NCBI GenBank assembly: GCA_019246385.1
Contig: JAFAQP010000084.1
Location: 1 to 5,361 of the forward strand
Source: Patescibacteria group bacterium
GTDB taxonomy: Bacteria; Patescibacteriota; Minisyncoccia; Phycocordibacterales; Phycocordibacteraceae
Length of the DNA stretch: 5,361 nucleotides
Direction: 5' to 3'
The position numbers were made by a program, and so were the translations under genes. Position 1 is the stretch's first letter; every line of letters begins with the position of its first letter. The notes beneath the pieces are model-generated. The model saw only the letters and a list, made by a program, of their open reading frames with translations. It did not search any database and was not told where the DNA came from. Shown one piece after another: positions 1 through 5,347 of this stretch.

Positions 1-138
1 CAGGCTCTTTTAGGACCTACATGCGATGGGCATATAGCGGCCGTGCAGGCCTTTATAGCATTGATCAAAGACACAAGGGCTGCACAGTTAGTCAGAGTTC
101 TTGCTGAAAGAGAAGGAAAAGACGGACCTCCCCAGTAA
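1..138 (+). CDS. 3' end of an unrecognised protein (C-terminal 45 residues)
   Basis: The first reading frame is open from the window edge and ends at a double stop (TAA TAA, 136-141), leaving 45 residues of a truncated gene. The tail runs from QALLGPTCDG through IAAVQAFIAL to a charged end, VRVLAEREGKDGPPQ. The middle part (about residues 12-38) looks helical, with alternating Ala/Leu/Ile and Arg/Lys/Asp, and there is no membrane segment. I do not recognise the family and assign no function. The frame is credible because it stays open to the edge, has a plausible soluble-protein composition, and stops just before the promoter of the patatin gene (19 bases from its first stop to the next ATG). 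It could instead be a fortuitous open frame, since only 45 codons are visible. Confidence 0.55.
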   Translation, partial: QALLGPTCDGHIAAVQAFIALIKDTRAAQLVRVLAEREGKDGPPQ

Positions 139-143
139 TAAGG

Positions 144-149
144 CATAAT
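144..149 (+). promoter_or_regulatory. -10 box for a leaderless patatin-gene transcript
   Basis: CATAAT matches five of six positions of TATAAT and ends 7 bases before the ATG at 157, so transcription would start at or next to the start codon. No -35 hexamer is seen at normal spacing (121-126 reads GACGGA). AAGG at 140-143 lies 13 bases from the ATG, too far for a good Shine-Dalgarno. The call is inferred from position and from the same arrangement at the other genes. Confidence 0.45.
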
Positions 150-156
150 CGGCACT

Positions 157-987
157 ATGGAAAGCAACAAGCCGTTTTCAGTCGGCCTCGCGCTTGGCGG
201 CGGTACGACGTTCGGAGTCGCGCATGTAGGGGTATTGAAAGCGCTTATTGACGAAGAGATACCGATTCATTGCATAAGCGGCACGAGCGCCGGAGCGCTG
301 GTTGCCGGAGGTTTTGCTTTCGGGTTGCGGATACCGGAACTTATCGAAATGGCACGTAACCTGAAATGGAGCAAATTATCGAGATTCGGCTACTCACGGC
401 TCGGTATACATTCCAATGAAAGGATGGGCAAATTTATTATCGATATGCTCGGCGATGTCCGGATAGAAGATGCGAACATACCTCTTGCCATAGTCGCCAC
501 TGACATCGAGACGCACCGCATGGTCATATTCCGGTCCGGCAGCCTGGAAAAGACAGTGCGCGCGAGCACTTCAATTCCCGGTCTATTCACGCCCGTAGAA
601 GTCGACGGAAGGCTACTCGTTGACGGCGGCCTTACGGAAAAAGTACCTATTACAGCCCTCGAGGAAATGGGCGCTTCGGTAAAAATTGCAGTGAATCTTT
701 CCGCGAAGGGGGAGCACGAAAGGCCAAAGAACGTTCTCGACGTCATCTCCTCGTCTCTAACGATACTTGAGCGTCATCGTGACAGGGAACTGAGTGCTAG
801 TACAGACGTGCTGATCGAGCCGGCGCTTGACGGGTTCGATGCTTCAAAATTCAAGAATATAGAAGAAATTATGGAAGAAGGATATCGGGCAACTATGCGG
901 GAGATTCCCGCCCTCAGAGAGAAAATAGCAACCAAACGAATTGAACGAAGAAAACTTATCGATAGGATTCGCTCTTTTTTCAGATGA
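157..987 (+). CDS. Patatin-like phospholipase / esterase (RssA-like)
   Basis: This 276-aa protein belongs to the patatin-like family, Ser-Asp dyad hydrolases that cleave acyl esters such as phospholipids. The visible signatures are in the family order: a glycine-rich oxyanion segment GGGTTFG (residues 14-20) followed by VAHVGVLKAL; the nucleophile elbow GTSAG (42-46) with Ser44 as nucleophile; and the DGG motif (156-158) with Asp156 as the second catalytic residue, preceded by the typical RASTSIPGLFTPV stretch (135-147). The length fits the short RssA/YlbK-type bacterial members. There is no signal peptide or clear membrane helix, so it is probably cytosolic. The last ~25 residues are strongly basic and helix-prone (KRIERRKLIDRIRSFFR), which could hold the protein at the inner face of the membrane; that is inference. 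One oddity is that the oxyanion motif lacks the Arg often seen in GGGGARG, having Phe19 there. ATG 157 is chosen because the conserved core begins only 13 residues later. The real substrate cannot be read from sequence. Confidence 0.93.
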   Translation: MESNKPFSVGLALGGGTTFGVAHVGVLKALIDEEIPIHCISGTSAGALVAGGFAFGLRIPELIEMARNLKWSKLSRFGYSRLGIHSNERMGKFIIDMLGDVRIEDANIPLAIVATDIETHRMVIFRSGSLEKTVRASTSIPGLFTPVEVDGRLLVDGGLTEKVPITALEEMGASVKIAVNLSAKGEHERPKNVLDVISSSLTILERHRDRELSASTDVLIEPALDGFDASKFKNIEEIMEEGYRATMREIPALREKIATKRIERRKLIDRIRSFFR

Positions 988-1003
988 TCTTTGCCGGTAA
1001 GGA

Positions 1004-1012
1004 TGGTAGTAT
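1004..1012 (+). promoter_or_regulatory. Extended -10 promoter for the 74-aa gene
   Basis: TGG followed by TAGTAT (1007-1012) resembles an extended -10 element (TGn-TATAAT). It ends 6 bases before ATG 1019, so the predicted transcript starts at the initiation codon. No -35 box is seen at normal spacing. AAGGA at 999-1003 lies 15 bases upstream of the ATG, too distant to be an effective Shine-Dalgarno. The whole 31-bp gap after the patatin gene is taken up by this element. Confidence 0.45.
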
Positions 1013-1018
1013 AGAATC

Positions 1019-1243
1019 ATGAATAAACTTTTGGTCTGGTGCGCCGTCATTCTTGGCGTTATCTTTTTAATCGGTAGCTTCATGTACTTCACTACTTCCG
1101 CCGGTGCTCTCCCGGGCTTCATGCCGGGTTTTCAAACCGGAGCGACCAATATTCATTACAAACACGCTATCGCGTCTTTGCTCGTAGGCGTGGCGCTGTT
1201 CGCTTTCGCGTGGTTTCAGAGCAAGCCGAAGAAAAGCGCCTAA
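1019..1243 (+). CDS. Small two-helix membrane protein, LPGF/HYKH type, function unknown
   Basis: This is a 74-aa protein with two predicted transmembrane helices, about residues 4-24 and 48-66, and a short basic tail (SKPKKSA). The loop between them is distinctive: LPGFMPGF (31-38), then a short polar stretch, then HYKH (46-49) directly before helix 2. The two basic ends suggest both termini face the cytoplasm and the PGF loop faces outward; this follows the positive-inside rule and is inference. From memory, similar short proteins with a Pro-Gly-Phe loop and a His-Lys-His step occur in Parcubacteria-type genomes, but I know no function. It follows the patatin gene by 31 bases with its own apparent promoter. 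Its stop TAA overlaps the stop of the convergent uppP gene by 4 bases. The hydrophobic pattern and conserved-looking loop make a real gene likely. Confidence 0.8.
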   Translation: MNKLLVWCAVILGVIFLIGSFMYFTTSAGALPGFMPGFQTGATNIHYKHAIASLLVGVALFAFAWFQSKPKKSA

Positions 1244-1252
1244 GCGAGCGCT
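1235..1252 (-). terminator. Possible weak intrinsic terminator at the uppP stop
   Basis: On the minus strand a 5-bp GC-rich stem, AGCGC (1252-1248) pairing with GCGCT (1239-1235), encloses an 8-base loop that contains the uppP stop codon, followed by TTTCTTC. The stem is short and the U-run is interrupted, so termination would be weak. It could instead be a chance feature of the two overlapping coding ends. Confidence 0.25.
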
Positions 1253-2082
1253 GCGAGACACAGCCCCGCCGCTACGATGCAGTAAAAGGCGAACGGCGTC
1301 AGTTTTTTGCTTTCAAAATATTTTGTTAGAAATCGAACAGAAAAATATGCGGCTATTGCTGACCACGCGGCGCCCCACGCCGCTGGGCCGAGAAAAATGC
1401 CTCCGCTTCCGAATAAATCCGGTATTTTCAGTACCGATGCGGCAAAAATGACTGGTGTTGCCAGAAGGAACGCATATCGGGCCGCATTTTCGTGAGAAAG
1501 GCTACTCAGTAGGCCGCCCGTCATAGTCAATCCCGTCCGCGAGAAGCCCGGGATAAGCGCAAGGCATTCCGCGAGCCCGATGCCGACGGCTTGCTTCCAA
1601 GTAAGTTTCGCGAGCGTCGTGTCATCCGCTTTTTCTTCAGGAAGTTTCGCGCGCAGTTTTTCCGCGCTATACAAAAGGATGCCGTTTAAAAAGAGTGCGC
1701 CGGCGACGAGCCGGGGAGCCGCGAAAAGCCGGGATACCTGTTCTTGAAACAGCAAGCCGAGTATCCCGACAGGGACAGTGCTTACAATAATGAGCCACCC
1801 GAGCTTTCCGTACGGGTCTTTTTCGGATATTTCGCGCCGATAGAGAGAGCGGAAAATGCCACCCGTTATATTCATCCAATCCTTCCAAAAAAATCCCAAA
1901 AGAACGAGCGCTGTTGCCAGGTGCGTCAATACGATAAATGCCACGAATTGCGGGCTTGACTCATCCACTCGCCATCCGAGAAGCGACGGCAAAAGGATAC
2001 TGTGGCCAAGACTTGAAACGGGAAAAAGCTCAGTAAGTCCCTGAAGAAAACCGAGAAGAGCGGTTTGCGAGTACGACAGCAT
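1240..2082 (-). CDS. uppP: Undecaprenyl-diphosphatase UppP (BacA)
   Basis: This 280-aa polytopic membrane protein dephosphorylates undecaprenyl diphosphate to undecaprenyl phosphate, the lipid carrier for peptidoglycan and surface-glycan synthesis. High dosage of this family gives bacitracin resistance. Both family signatures are present: QGLTELFPVSSLGHS (residues 14-28), with Glu18 and His27 matching catalytic residues of E. coli UppP, and PGFSRTGLTMTGG (178-190), with Arg182 matching its essential Arg. Gln14 occupies the first position of the (E/Q)GxTE motif, an accepted variant. Leu25 replaces the usual Thr in SSTGH, a form I recall from other phyla. About eight hydrophobic segments fill the rest, for example 45-66, 95-113, 124-140, 200-218, 236-252 and 262-279. 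The length is normal for the family and nothing is truncated. ATG 2082 is supported by the signature starting 13 residues later and by TATACT just upstream. The gene converges on the 74-aa gene, overlapping it by 4 bases, and diverges from the S9 peptidase. Confidence 0.96.
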   Translation of the reverse strand: MLSYSQTALLGFLQGLTELFPVSSLGHSILLPSLLGWRVDESSPQFVAFIVLTHLATALVLLGFFWKDWMNITGGIFRSLYRREISEKDPYGKLGWLIIVSTVPVGILGLLFQEQVSRLFAAPRLVAGALFLNGILLYSAEKLRAKLPEEKADDTTLAKLTWKQAVGIGLAECLALIPGFSRTGLTMTGGLLSSLSHENAARYAFLLATPVIFAASVLKIPDLFGSGGIFLGPAAWGAAWSAIAAYFSVRFLTKYFESKKLTPFAFYCIVAAGLCLAALA

Positions 2083-2088
2083 GCGTAA

Positions 2089-2094
2089 AGTATA
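2089..2094 (-). promoter_or_regulatory. -10 box for a leaderless uppP transcript
   Basis: Read on the minus strand, TATACT (2094 down to 2089) matches TATAAT at five of six positions and sits 6 bases upstream of the uppP ATG. Only a T-rich stretch (about 2112-2119) is found where a -35 would lie. There is no Shine-Dalgarno. With the S9 promoter it forms a divergent pair in the 2083-2172 intergenic region. Confidence 0.5.
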
Positions 2095-2135
2095 TCTGAC
2101 GGAAATTTAAGATAAAAAATTCTTGCATGGCCACC

Positions 2136-2163
2136 TTGACTTTTATTCAAAATAATTTATCTT
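2136..2163 (+). promoter_or_regulatory. Promoter of the S9 peptidase gene (-35 TTGACT, -10 TATCTT)
   Basis: TTGACT (2136-2141) matches TTGACA at five of six positions. After a 16-base spacer comes TATCTT (2158-2163), which matches TATAAT at the three most conserved positions plus the third. A start about 7 bases downstream would fall at 2170-2171, right at the TTG/ATG start codons, giving an mRNA with almost no leader. This is the only promoter in the window with a clear -35 box. No Shine-Dalgarno is present. Confidence 0.5.
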
Positions 2164-2172
2164 GCGAATTTG

Positions 2173-3978
2173 ATGGCGCTCTTTAACACCGAAAGGATAA
2201 CTCGCACTGCAAAGACTGCTTTGCGTTCGGCCGCCTTTCTTGCCGCATTGGTTGGGCCACTAGCTGCCGAAAGTAAGGAAGCAAAGACCCAGGTACATGC
2301 AGTGGAATCAAGCTCTTATTCTCTTTATAGGTTCAAAAACCTTGATGGTAATTCACTGCATATCATCCAAGGAGCGTTCGGCCGACTTGAGCCCTATTTG
2401 TGTGATACAGAGAGCCTTAGATGCGAACCCGAAGTCCAGTCAGCCACGGCAAAAAAAGCCGACACGTTAGAGAATTCGCCGGTAACATTTTCAAAATCCG
2501 AAAAGAATAAACCAGGTCAAATAGTTTTTCATGACGCGAAAGGGTTCGAGCTTGCGAGATATGAAACGACAGATCAGATTACGAACGGGATTGCCGCCCC
2601 GGATGGAGCCTCGTTCGCATATTATGTCCCTGCGATTACCAACGAAACAAATACCAAGAAGTTCGTTCTTTTACATTTAGAGAAGGGCAAAATCAACAGG
2701 AGCGAATTTTCTTATACGGTAGCGCAAAAATGGGAAATGCTGACTGAAGCAAACCGCCTACACAGCTTCAGTCCGGACGGTTCGCGCTATGCGTTCATCG
2801 AAGATAGTGACAATTTTCCTGCACCCCGTATTGTGCCGGTCACCGAAGGACTCAATCAATCGATGAAGGTTGGCTGGCAGTATTTAGGTGTAGTAGCGGA
2901 CATCTTATTTGTCTCAAATAACACACTGCTTCTGCAGGCAAACACAAAATCAAGCCCGTATGACTGGTCGCTCCATCAAATTGATATAGAAAGAGACACT
3001 CATAAAGAGGTTCTAAAAAGTATTTCTATACTTGATGAAATAAAGAGATTAGTAAATGGAAAAGTGCTCGTGCCTGTAATGGACGGCCCAAATATGAAGC
3101 CGATGGTGTATGACCCTGCTACATATACCGCTTCTTCTTTTTCCGGATTGAACTGGTCAAAACGCCATTACCACAACAAGAGAGAAATTATCGATTTTTC
3201 AAACCATTCGCATGGCGTCCTTGTTGAACCGGAAAAAACCCTTTCGAAAAACGCACCTCTTATCGTATGGCTTCATGGCGGGCCATTTAGGCAGGTAGCT
3301 ACGGATTTTCATTCTTATCCGAGCTATGCGACATACGATTGGATGCTTGATGAAGTCGCGGCACGGGGTGCGGCCGTTCTGAAGCTTGATTATCCGGGGA
3401 GTTACGGCTATGGAAACTCGTACGTTTATTCTCTAACAGGTGGCAACGGCGTGACAGAAATACAAAGCGTGATTGATGATATACGCGAATTTAAAGCCCT
3501 CTCAGGAATGAAAGGCGATACGCATGTAGTTGGAAACAGCTATGGCGGATATATGGCTGCTAAGCTCATCGCGGATTATCCGCAAGAGATACGCTCTGCG
3601 ATACCGATAAACGGCGTGTTTGATTGGAGAACGCTTCTCGATTACTTGCGCACGTCCATTTTCAATGTTCAGTTTGGAGGACTGTATGACCCCAAACACC
3701 CAACGCCATACGAAAACGCGTCAATCACGATGCGTGTTCCCAATCTCACTTCTCGAAACAACATAATGGTTGTGGTAAGCGGGGAAGATGACGTCATTAA
3801 TAACGATCAGTCTTTTGCATTCGTGGAGTTATTGAGGAGTCATAAACAAAGAGTAATGCAATTATTACTTCCTGGAGAAAAGCATATACTCACGAAAGCA
3901 TCCTCCAATGAACTTTTGTGTCATGCCTTACTCCAGCAGATCTTTAGTAAGGACCCACCGGACTCGTGCAAATTTTAG
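2173..3978 (+). CDS. Exported S9-family (prolyl oligopeptidase-like) serine peptidase
   Basis: This is a 601-aa protein of the prolyl oligopeptidase/DPP4/acylaminoacyl-peptidase group; numbering here starts at ATG 2173. Residues 1-34 have basic residues, then a hydrophobic stretch (AAFLAALVGPLAA), suggesting a signal peptide or an N-terminal anchor. Residues ~40-350 are divergent and strand-rich with repeats such as SPDGSRYAF, consistent with the family's beta-propeller. The C-terminal alpha/beta-hydrolase domain (~360-595) has HGGP (368-371) for the oxyanion region, GSYGYG (409-414), the nucleophile elbow GNSYGG (454-459; Ser456), an Asp in GEDD (Asp540) and a His in PGEKH (His571), completing the triad order. 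The usual RGS before GYG is PGS here. The protein has only four Cys, in two local pairs (77/84 and 583/599), suggesting disulfides and an extracytoplasmic location. The likely role is cleaving short peptides outside the cell; true peptidase rather than esterase activity is not proven. TTG at 2170 is an alternative start one codon earlier. The gene has AT-rich parts compared with uppP. Confidence 0.9.
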   Translation: MALFNTERITRTAKTALRSAAFLAALVGPLAAESKEAKTQVHAVESSSYSLYRFKNLDGNSLHIIQGAFGRLEPYLCDTESLRCEPEVQSATAKKADTLENSPVTFSKSEKNKPGQIVFHDAKGFELARYETTDQITNGIAAPDGASFAYYVPAITNETNTKKFVLLHLEKGKINRSEFSYTVAQKWEMLTEANRLHSFSPDGSRYAFIEDSDNFPAPRIVPVTEGLNQSMKVGWQYLGVVADILFVSNNTLLLQANTKSSPYDWSLHQIDIERDTHKEVLKSISILDEIKRLVNGKVLVPVMDGPNMKPMVYDPATYTASSFSGLNWSKRHYHNKREIIDFSNHSHGVLVEPEKTLSKNAPLIVWLHGGPFRQVATDFHSYPSYATYDWMLDEVAARGAAVLKLDYPGSYGYGNSYVYSLTGGNGVTEIQSVIDDIREFKALSGMKGDTHVVGNSYGGYMAAKLIADYPQEIRSAIPINGVFDWRTLLDYLRTSIFNVQFGGLYDPKHPTPYENASITMRVPNLTSRNNIMVVVSGEDDVINNDQSFAFVELLRSHKQRVMQLLLPGEKHILTKASSNELLCHALLQQIFSKDPPDSCKF

Positions 3979-4035
3979 TCCCAAGCTACGCACAGTGACG
4001 GGCTACATGGACTAGGAAAACAAATGCGGCTCGTC

Positions 4036-4044
4036 TGCTACAAT
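4036..4044 (+). promoter_or_regulatory. Extended -10 promoter for the FTR1 gene
   Basis: TGC followed by TACAAT (4039-4044) is a good extended -10 element with five of six -10 bases. It ends 10 bases before ATG 4055, so the transcript would have a leader of about 0-4 bases. TGGACT at 4008-4013 resembles a -35 but is 25 bases away, too far. No Shine-Dalgarno precedes the ATG. No Fur-box-like palindrome is apparent in 3979-4054. Confidence 0.45.
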
Positions 4045-4054
4045 AACCTGCTTC

Positions 4055-4885
4055 ATGCTTGCAACCGCCCTCATCGCGTTTCGTGAATTTTTCGAAGCGT
4101 TTCTCATCATCGGCGTTTTCCTGGGCGTATCGAAGAAGCTTAAGCTGAAAAAAGGCCTTGAGATCTGGCTTGCGGCTGCAACCGGCTTTTTCTTGAGCTT
4201 CTCTGTCATCCTCTTCATCTACATTTTCGGAGCCGCGGCGCGTCCGTTTCTCACTGAGCATACTGCCGATCTTCTTGAGAGCTATCTCCTTGTTTTTTCA
4301 GGCCTCTTTATCGCTTATGTGATCCTATCGCTCCACGGCGCCATGAACAAGAGCCGATCGCGGATGGTATCGGCGGCTCAGGGGAAACTCGAAGAGGAGG
4401 CATTCGATGTCGCGTTTTTTTTCACAATCGCATTTTTAGTGTTGCGCGAAGGATTCGAGGTAGCGTTATTTTCGGCGAGCATTTCACTGTTCAACGCATT
4501 TCTTCAGAATGCCGCAGGATTGATCTTTGGTTTTTTAGCTGCGGCATTTCTCGGTGTCATGACTTTTTTTGCATACGTCCGTTTTCCGGTGGGGAAGGTG
4601 TTCAAAACGACGGAATATCTGGTTCTCATCGTCGGTGCCTCATTGACGCAGATGGGGATCACTAAACTCTTGCAAACGCATTTCGGCGTCCTGCTTTCGA
4701 ATATGGCTCCACTTCGCCTGCAGTTCCTTCCGGATGAGGAATCTTGGGGAGGCACGCTGCTTCAGGGATTTTTAGGTATAGACCGCGAGTATAGCGGCAT
4801 ACGTTTCTTACTCTCCCTTCTGTACATTGGCTGTATCTATTTTTTCTTTTTGCGTCCCCGCGAGATCGTGCGAAGAGGAAAGTAG
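4055..4885 (+). CDS. FTR1-family iron permease (EfeU-like)
   Basis: This 276-aa membrane protein belongs to the FTR1/EfeU (OFeT) iron permease family, which carries iron through the cytoplasmic membrane. Both hallmark REXXE iron-binding motifs are present: REFFE (residues 10-14) in helix 1 and REGFE (131-135) in helix 4. About seven hydrophobic segments are seen, near 2-24, 37-60, 72-94, 118-142, 152-174, 186-206 and 250-267, the family topology. The region DLLESYLLVFSGLF (72-85) and the late loop with LPDEESWGG and GIDREYSG (225-248) also resemble EfeU proteins. The length is normal. No EfeO-like cupredoxin/M75 protein, EfeB-type peroxidase or multicopper oxidase lies next to it, so it is an orphan permease here and its oxidant or donor, if any, is elsewhere. 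ATG 4055 fits the usual very short N-terminus before REXXE. It ends 21 bases from the convergent 52-aa gene. Confidence 0.94.
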   Translation: MLATALIAFREFFEAFLIIGVFLGVSKKLKLKKGLEIWLAAATGFFLSFSVILFIYIFGAAARPFLTEHTADLLESYLLVFSGLFIAYVILSLHGAMNKSRSRMVSAAQGKLEEEAFDVAFFFTIAFLVLREGFEVALFSASISLFNAFLQNAAGLIFGFLAAAFLGVMTFFAYVRFPVGKVFKTTEYLVLIVGASLTQMGITKLLQTHFGVLLSNMAPLRLQFLPDEESWGGTLLQGFLGIDREYSGIRFLLSLLYIGCIYFFFLRPREIVRRGK

Positions 4886-4906
4886 CGCGGTTGGTCAGCC
4901 AGATTC

Positions 4907-5065
4907 TTAGATAAGGCGTATTCCACCGACGCCGCCAAGAAGCATTAGAATCCCCACAATGAGGGCGACTACCGCGACGACAAGCGCCAGAGTGCGGTTG
5001 GGATAAAAGAAATGAATGCCGTATCCGAGGAAGAATATAACTTCGCACAAAGCGAGTAATGACAT
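4907..5065 (-). CDS. Small hydrophobic two-helix membrane protein (52 aa), function unknown
   Basis: Reading the minus strand from ATG at 5065 to TAA at 4907 gives a 52-aa protein starting MSLLALCEVIFFLGYG and ending GGVGGIRLI. It has two predicted transmembrane helices, about residues 3-20 and 27-45, joined by a short turn HFFYPNRT that carries the only internal charge. The last helix is very Val/Ala/Leu/Ile-rich and followed by a Gly-rich end. It fills a 213-bp gap that otherwise has no gene, and a hydrophobic two-helix pattern is unlikely to come from noise. I do not recognise a family; tiny membrane proteins like this are common in reduced genomes and poorly characterised. It lies 33 bases downstream of the minus-strand gene ending at 5099, so the two may be co-transcribed. 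No Shine-Dalgarno is visible, and the upstream TAGCTT (5077-5072) is only a weak -10 candidate. Confidence 0.68.
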   Translation of the reverse strand: MSLLALCEVIFFLGYGIHFFYPNRTLALVVAVVALIVGILMLLGGVGGIRLI

Positions 5066-5098
5066 ATGGAGAAGCTAAATTTTTAATCTTTTACAATA

Positions 5099-5347
5099 TC
5101 ACCCTTCTGTGTAGAACGTATTAAGCCTCGAAAGGCCGTTCGGGATCGCGGTTCTCTGGACCGAATCCGCGTCTAAATCGAAAAGTTCCTGCGCCGAGAT
5201 ATTCTTTGGCCCTCCCGGCTTAACGACATGTAGTATTTTAGAAATTGGACGCCGATTTTTATCCGCGATGTCGTACCCGAGATCTCTAAAGGTTAGTTCG
5301 AAGCTTTGTAATGACTTCAGCAGACCGGTTACGTCGCTTTGATACAT
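5099..5347 (-). CDS. Unrecognised soluble protein, possibly the C-terminal part of a longer gene
   Basis: From ATG 5347 to TGA 5099 the minus strand encodes 82 residues, beginning MYQSDVTGLLKSLQSFELTF and ending LSRLNTFYTEG. It is hydrophilic with a likely N-terminal helix (about residues 4-20), a middle with LGYDIADKNRRPISKILHVV, and an acidic segment AQELFDLDADS. No membrane segment, signal peptide or catalytic motif is visible, and I do not recognise the family. The start is uncertain: the frame stays open to the window edge (four more codons to 5361, no stop). The bases before the ATG show only GGA three bases away and no -10 box such as the other genes have, so this ATG may be internal and the gene may continue outside the window. 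The balanced amino-acid composition supports a real gene. The 52-aa gene follows 33 bases downstream on the same strand. Confidence 0.6.
   Translation of the reverse strand: MYQSDVTGLLKSLQSFELTFRDLGYDIADKNRRPISKILHVVKPGGPKNISAQELFDLDADSVQRTAIPNGLSRLNTFYTEG

Noticed and set aside
390..746. 118-codon minus-strand open frame inside the patatin gene
   Set aside because: It is a shadow of the patatin reading frame; its Ser/Thr/Arg-rich composition shows no domain.
955..980. Terminator for the patatin gene (TATCGATA palindrome and a T-run at 975-980)
   Set aside because: The palindrome is a short AT-rich self-complement within the coding region, with no GC stem directly before the T-run.
999..1003. 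AAGGA as a Shine-Dalgarno for the 74-aa gene
   Set aside because: It lies 15 bases from the ATG, beyond the effective range, and an extended -10 element sits between them.
844..1122. 92-codon minus-strand open frame across the patatin end and the 74-aa gene
   Set aside because: It is antisense to two better-supported genes and would run over the promoter at 1004-1012.
2170..2172. TTG as the start codon of the S9 peptidase
   Set aside because: ATG follows immediately at 2173 and is the more usual codon. The TTG cannot be excluded, because the predicted transcription start falls at about 2170.
3985..4041. Repeated GCTAC pentamers in the gap before the FTR1 gene
   Set aside because: Three copies of a 5-mer at irregular spacing are compatible with chance, and no operator symmetry is seen.
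3986..4261. Two overlapping minus-strand open frames (91 and 68 codons) at the start of the FTR1 gene
   Set aside because: Both are antisense to the conserved FTR1 N-terminus; their charged, low-complexity composition is what the complement of hydrophobic codons produces.
4662..5048. 128-codon minus-strand open frame over the end of the FTR1 gene and the 52-aa gene
   Set aside because: It is antisense to FTR1 coding sequence with clear REXXE motifs and has a low-quality composition (many Arg, Cys and Ser, no domain). It also overlaps the better-supported 52-aa membrane ORF.
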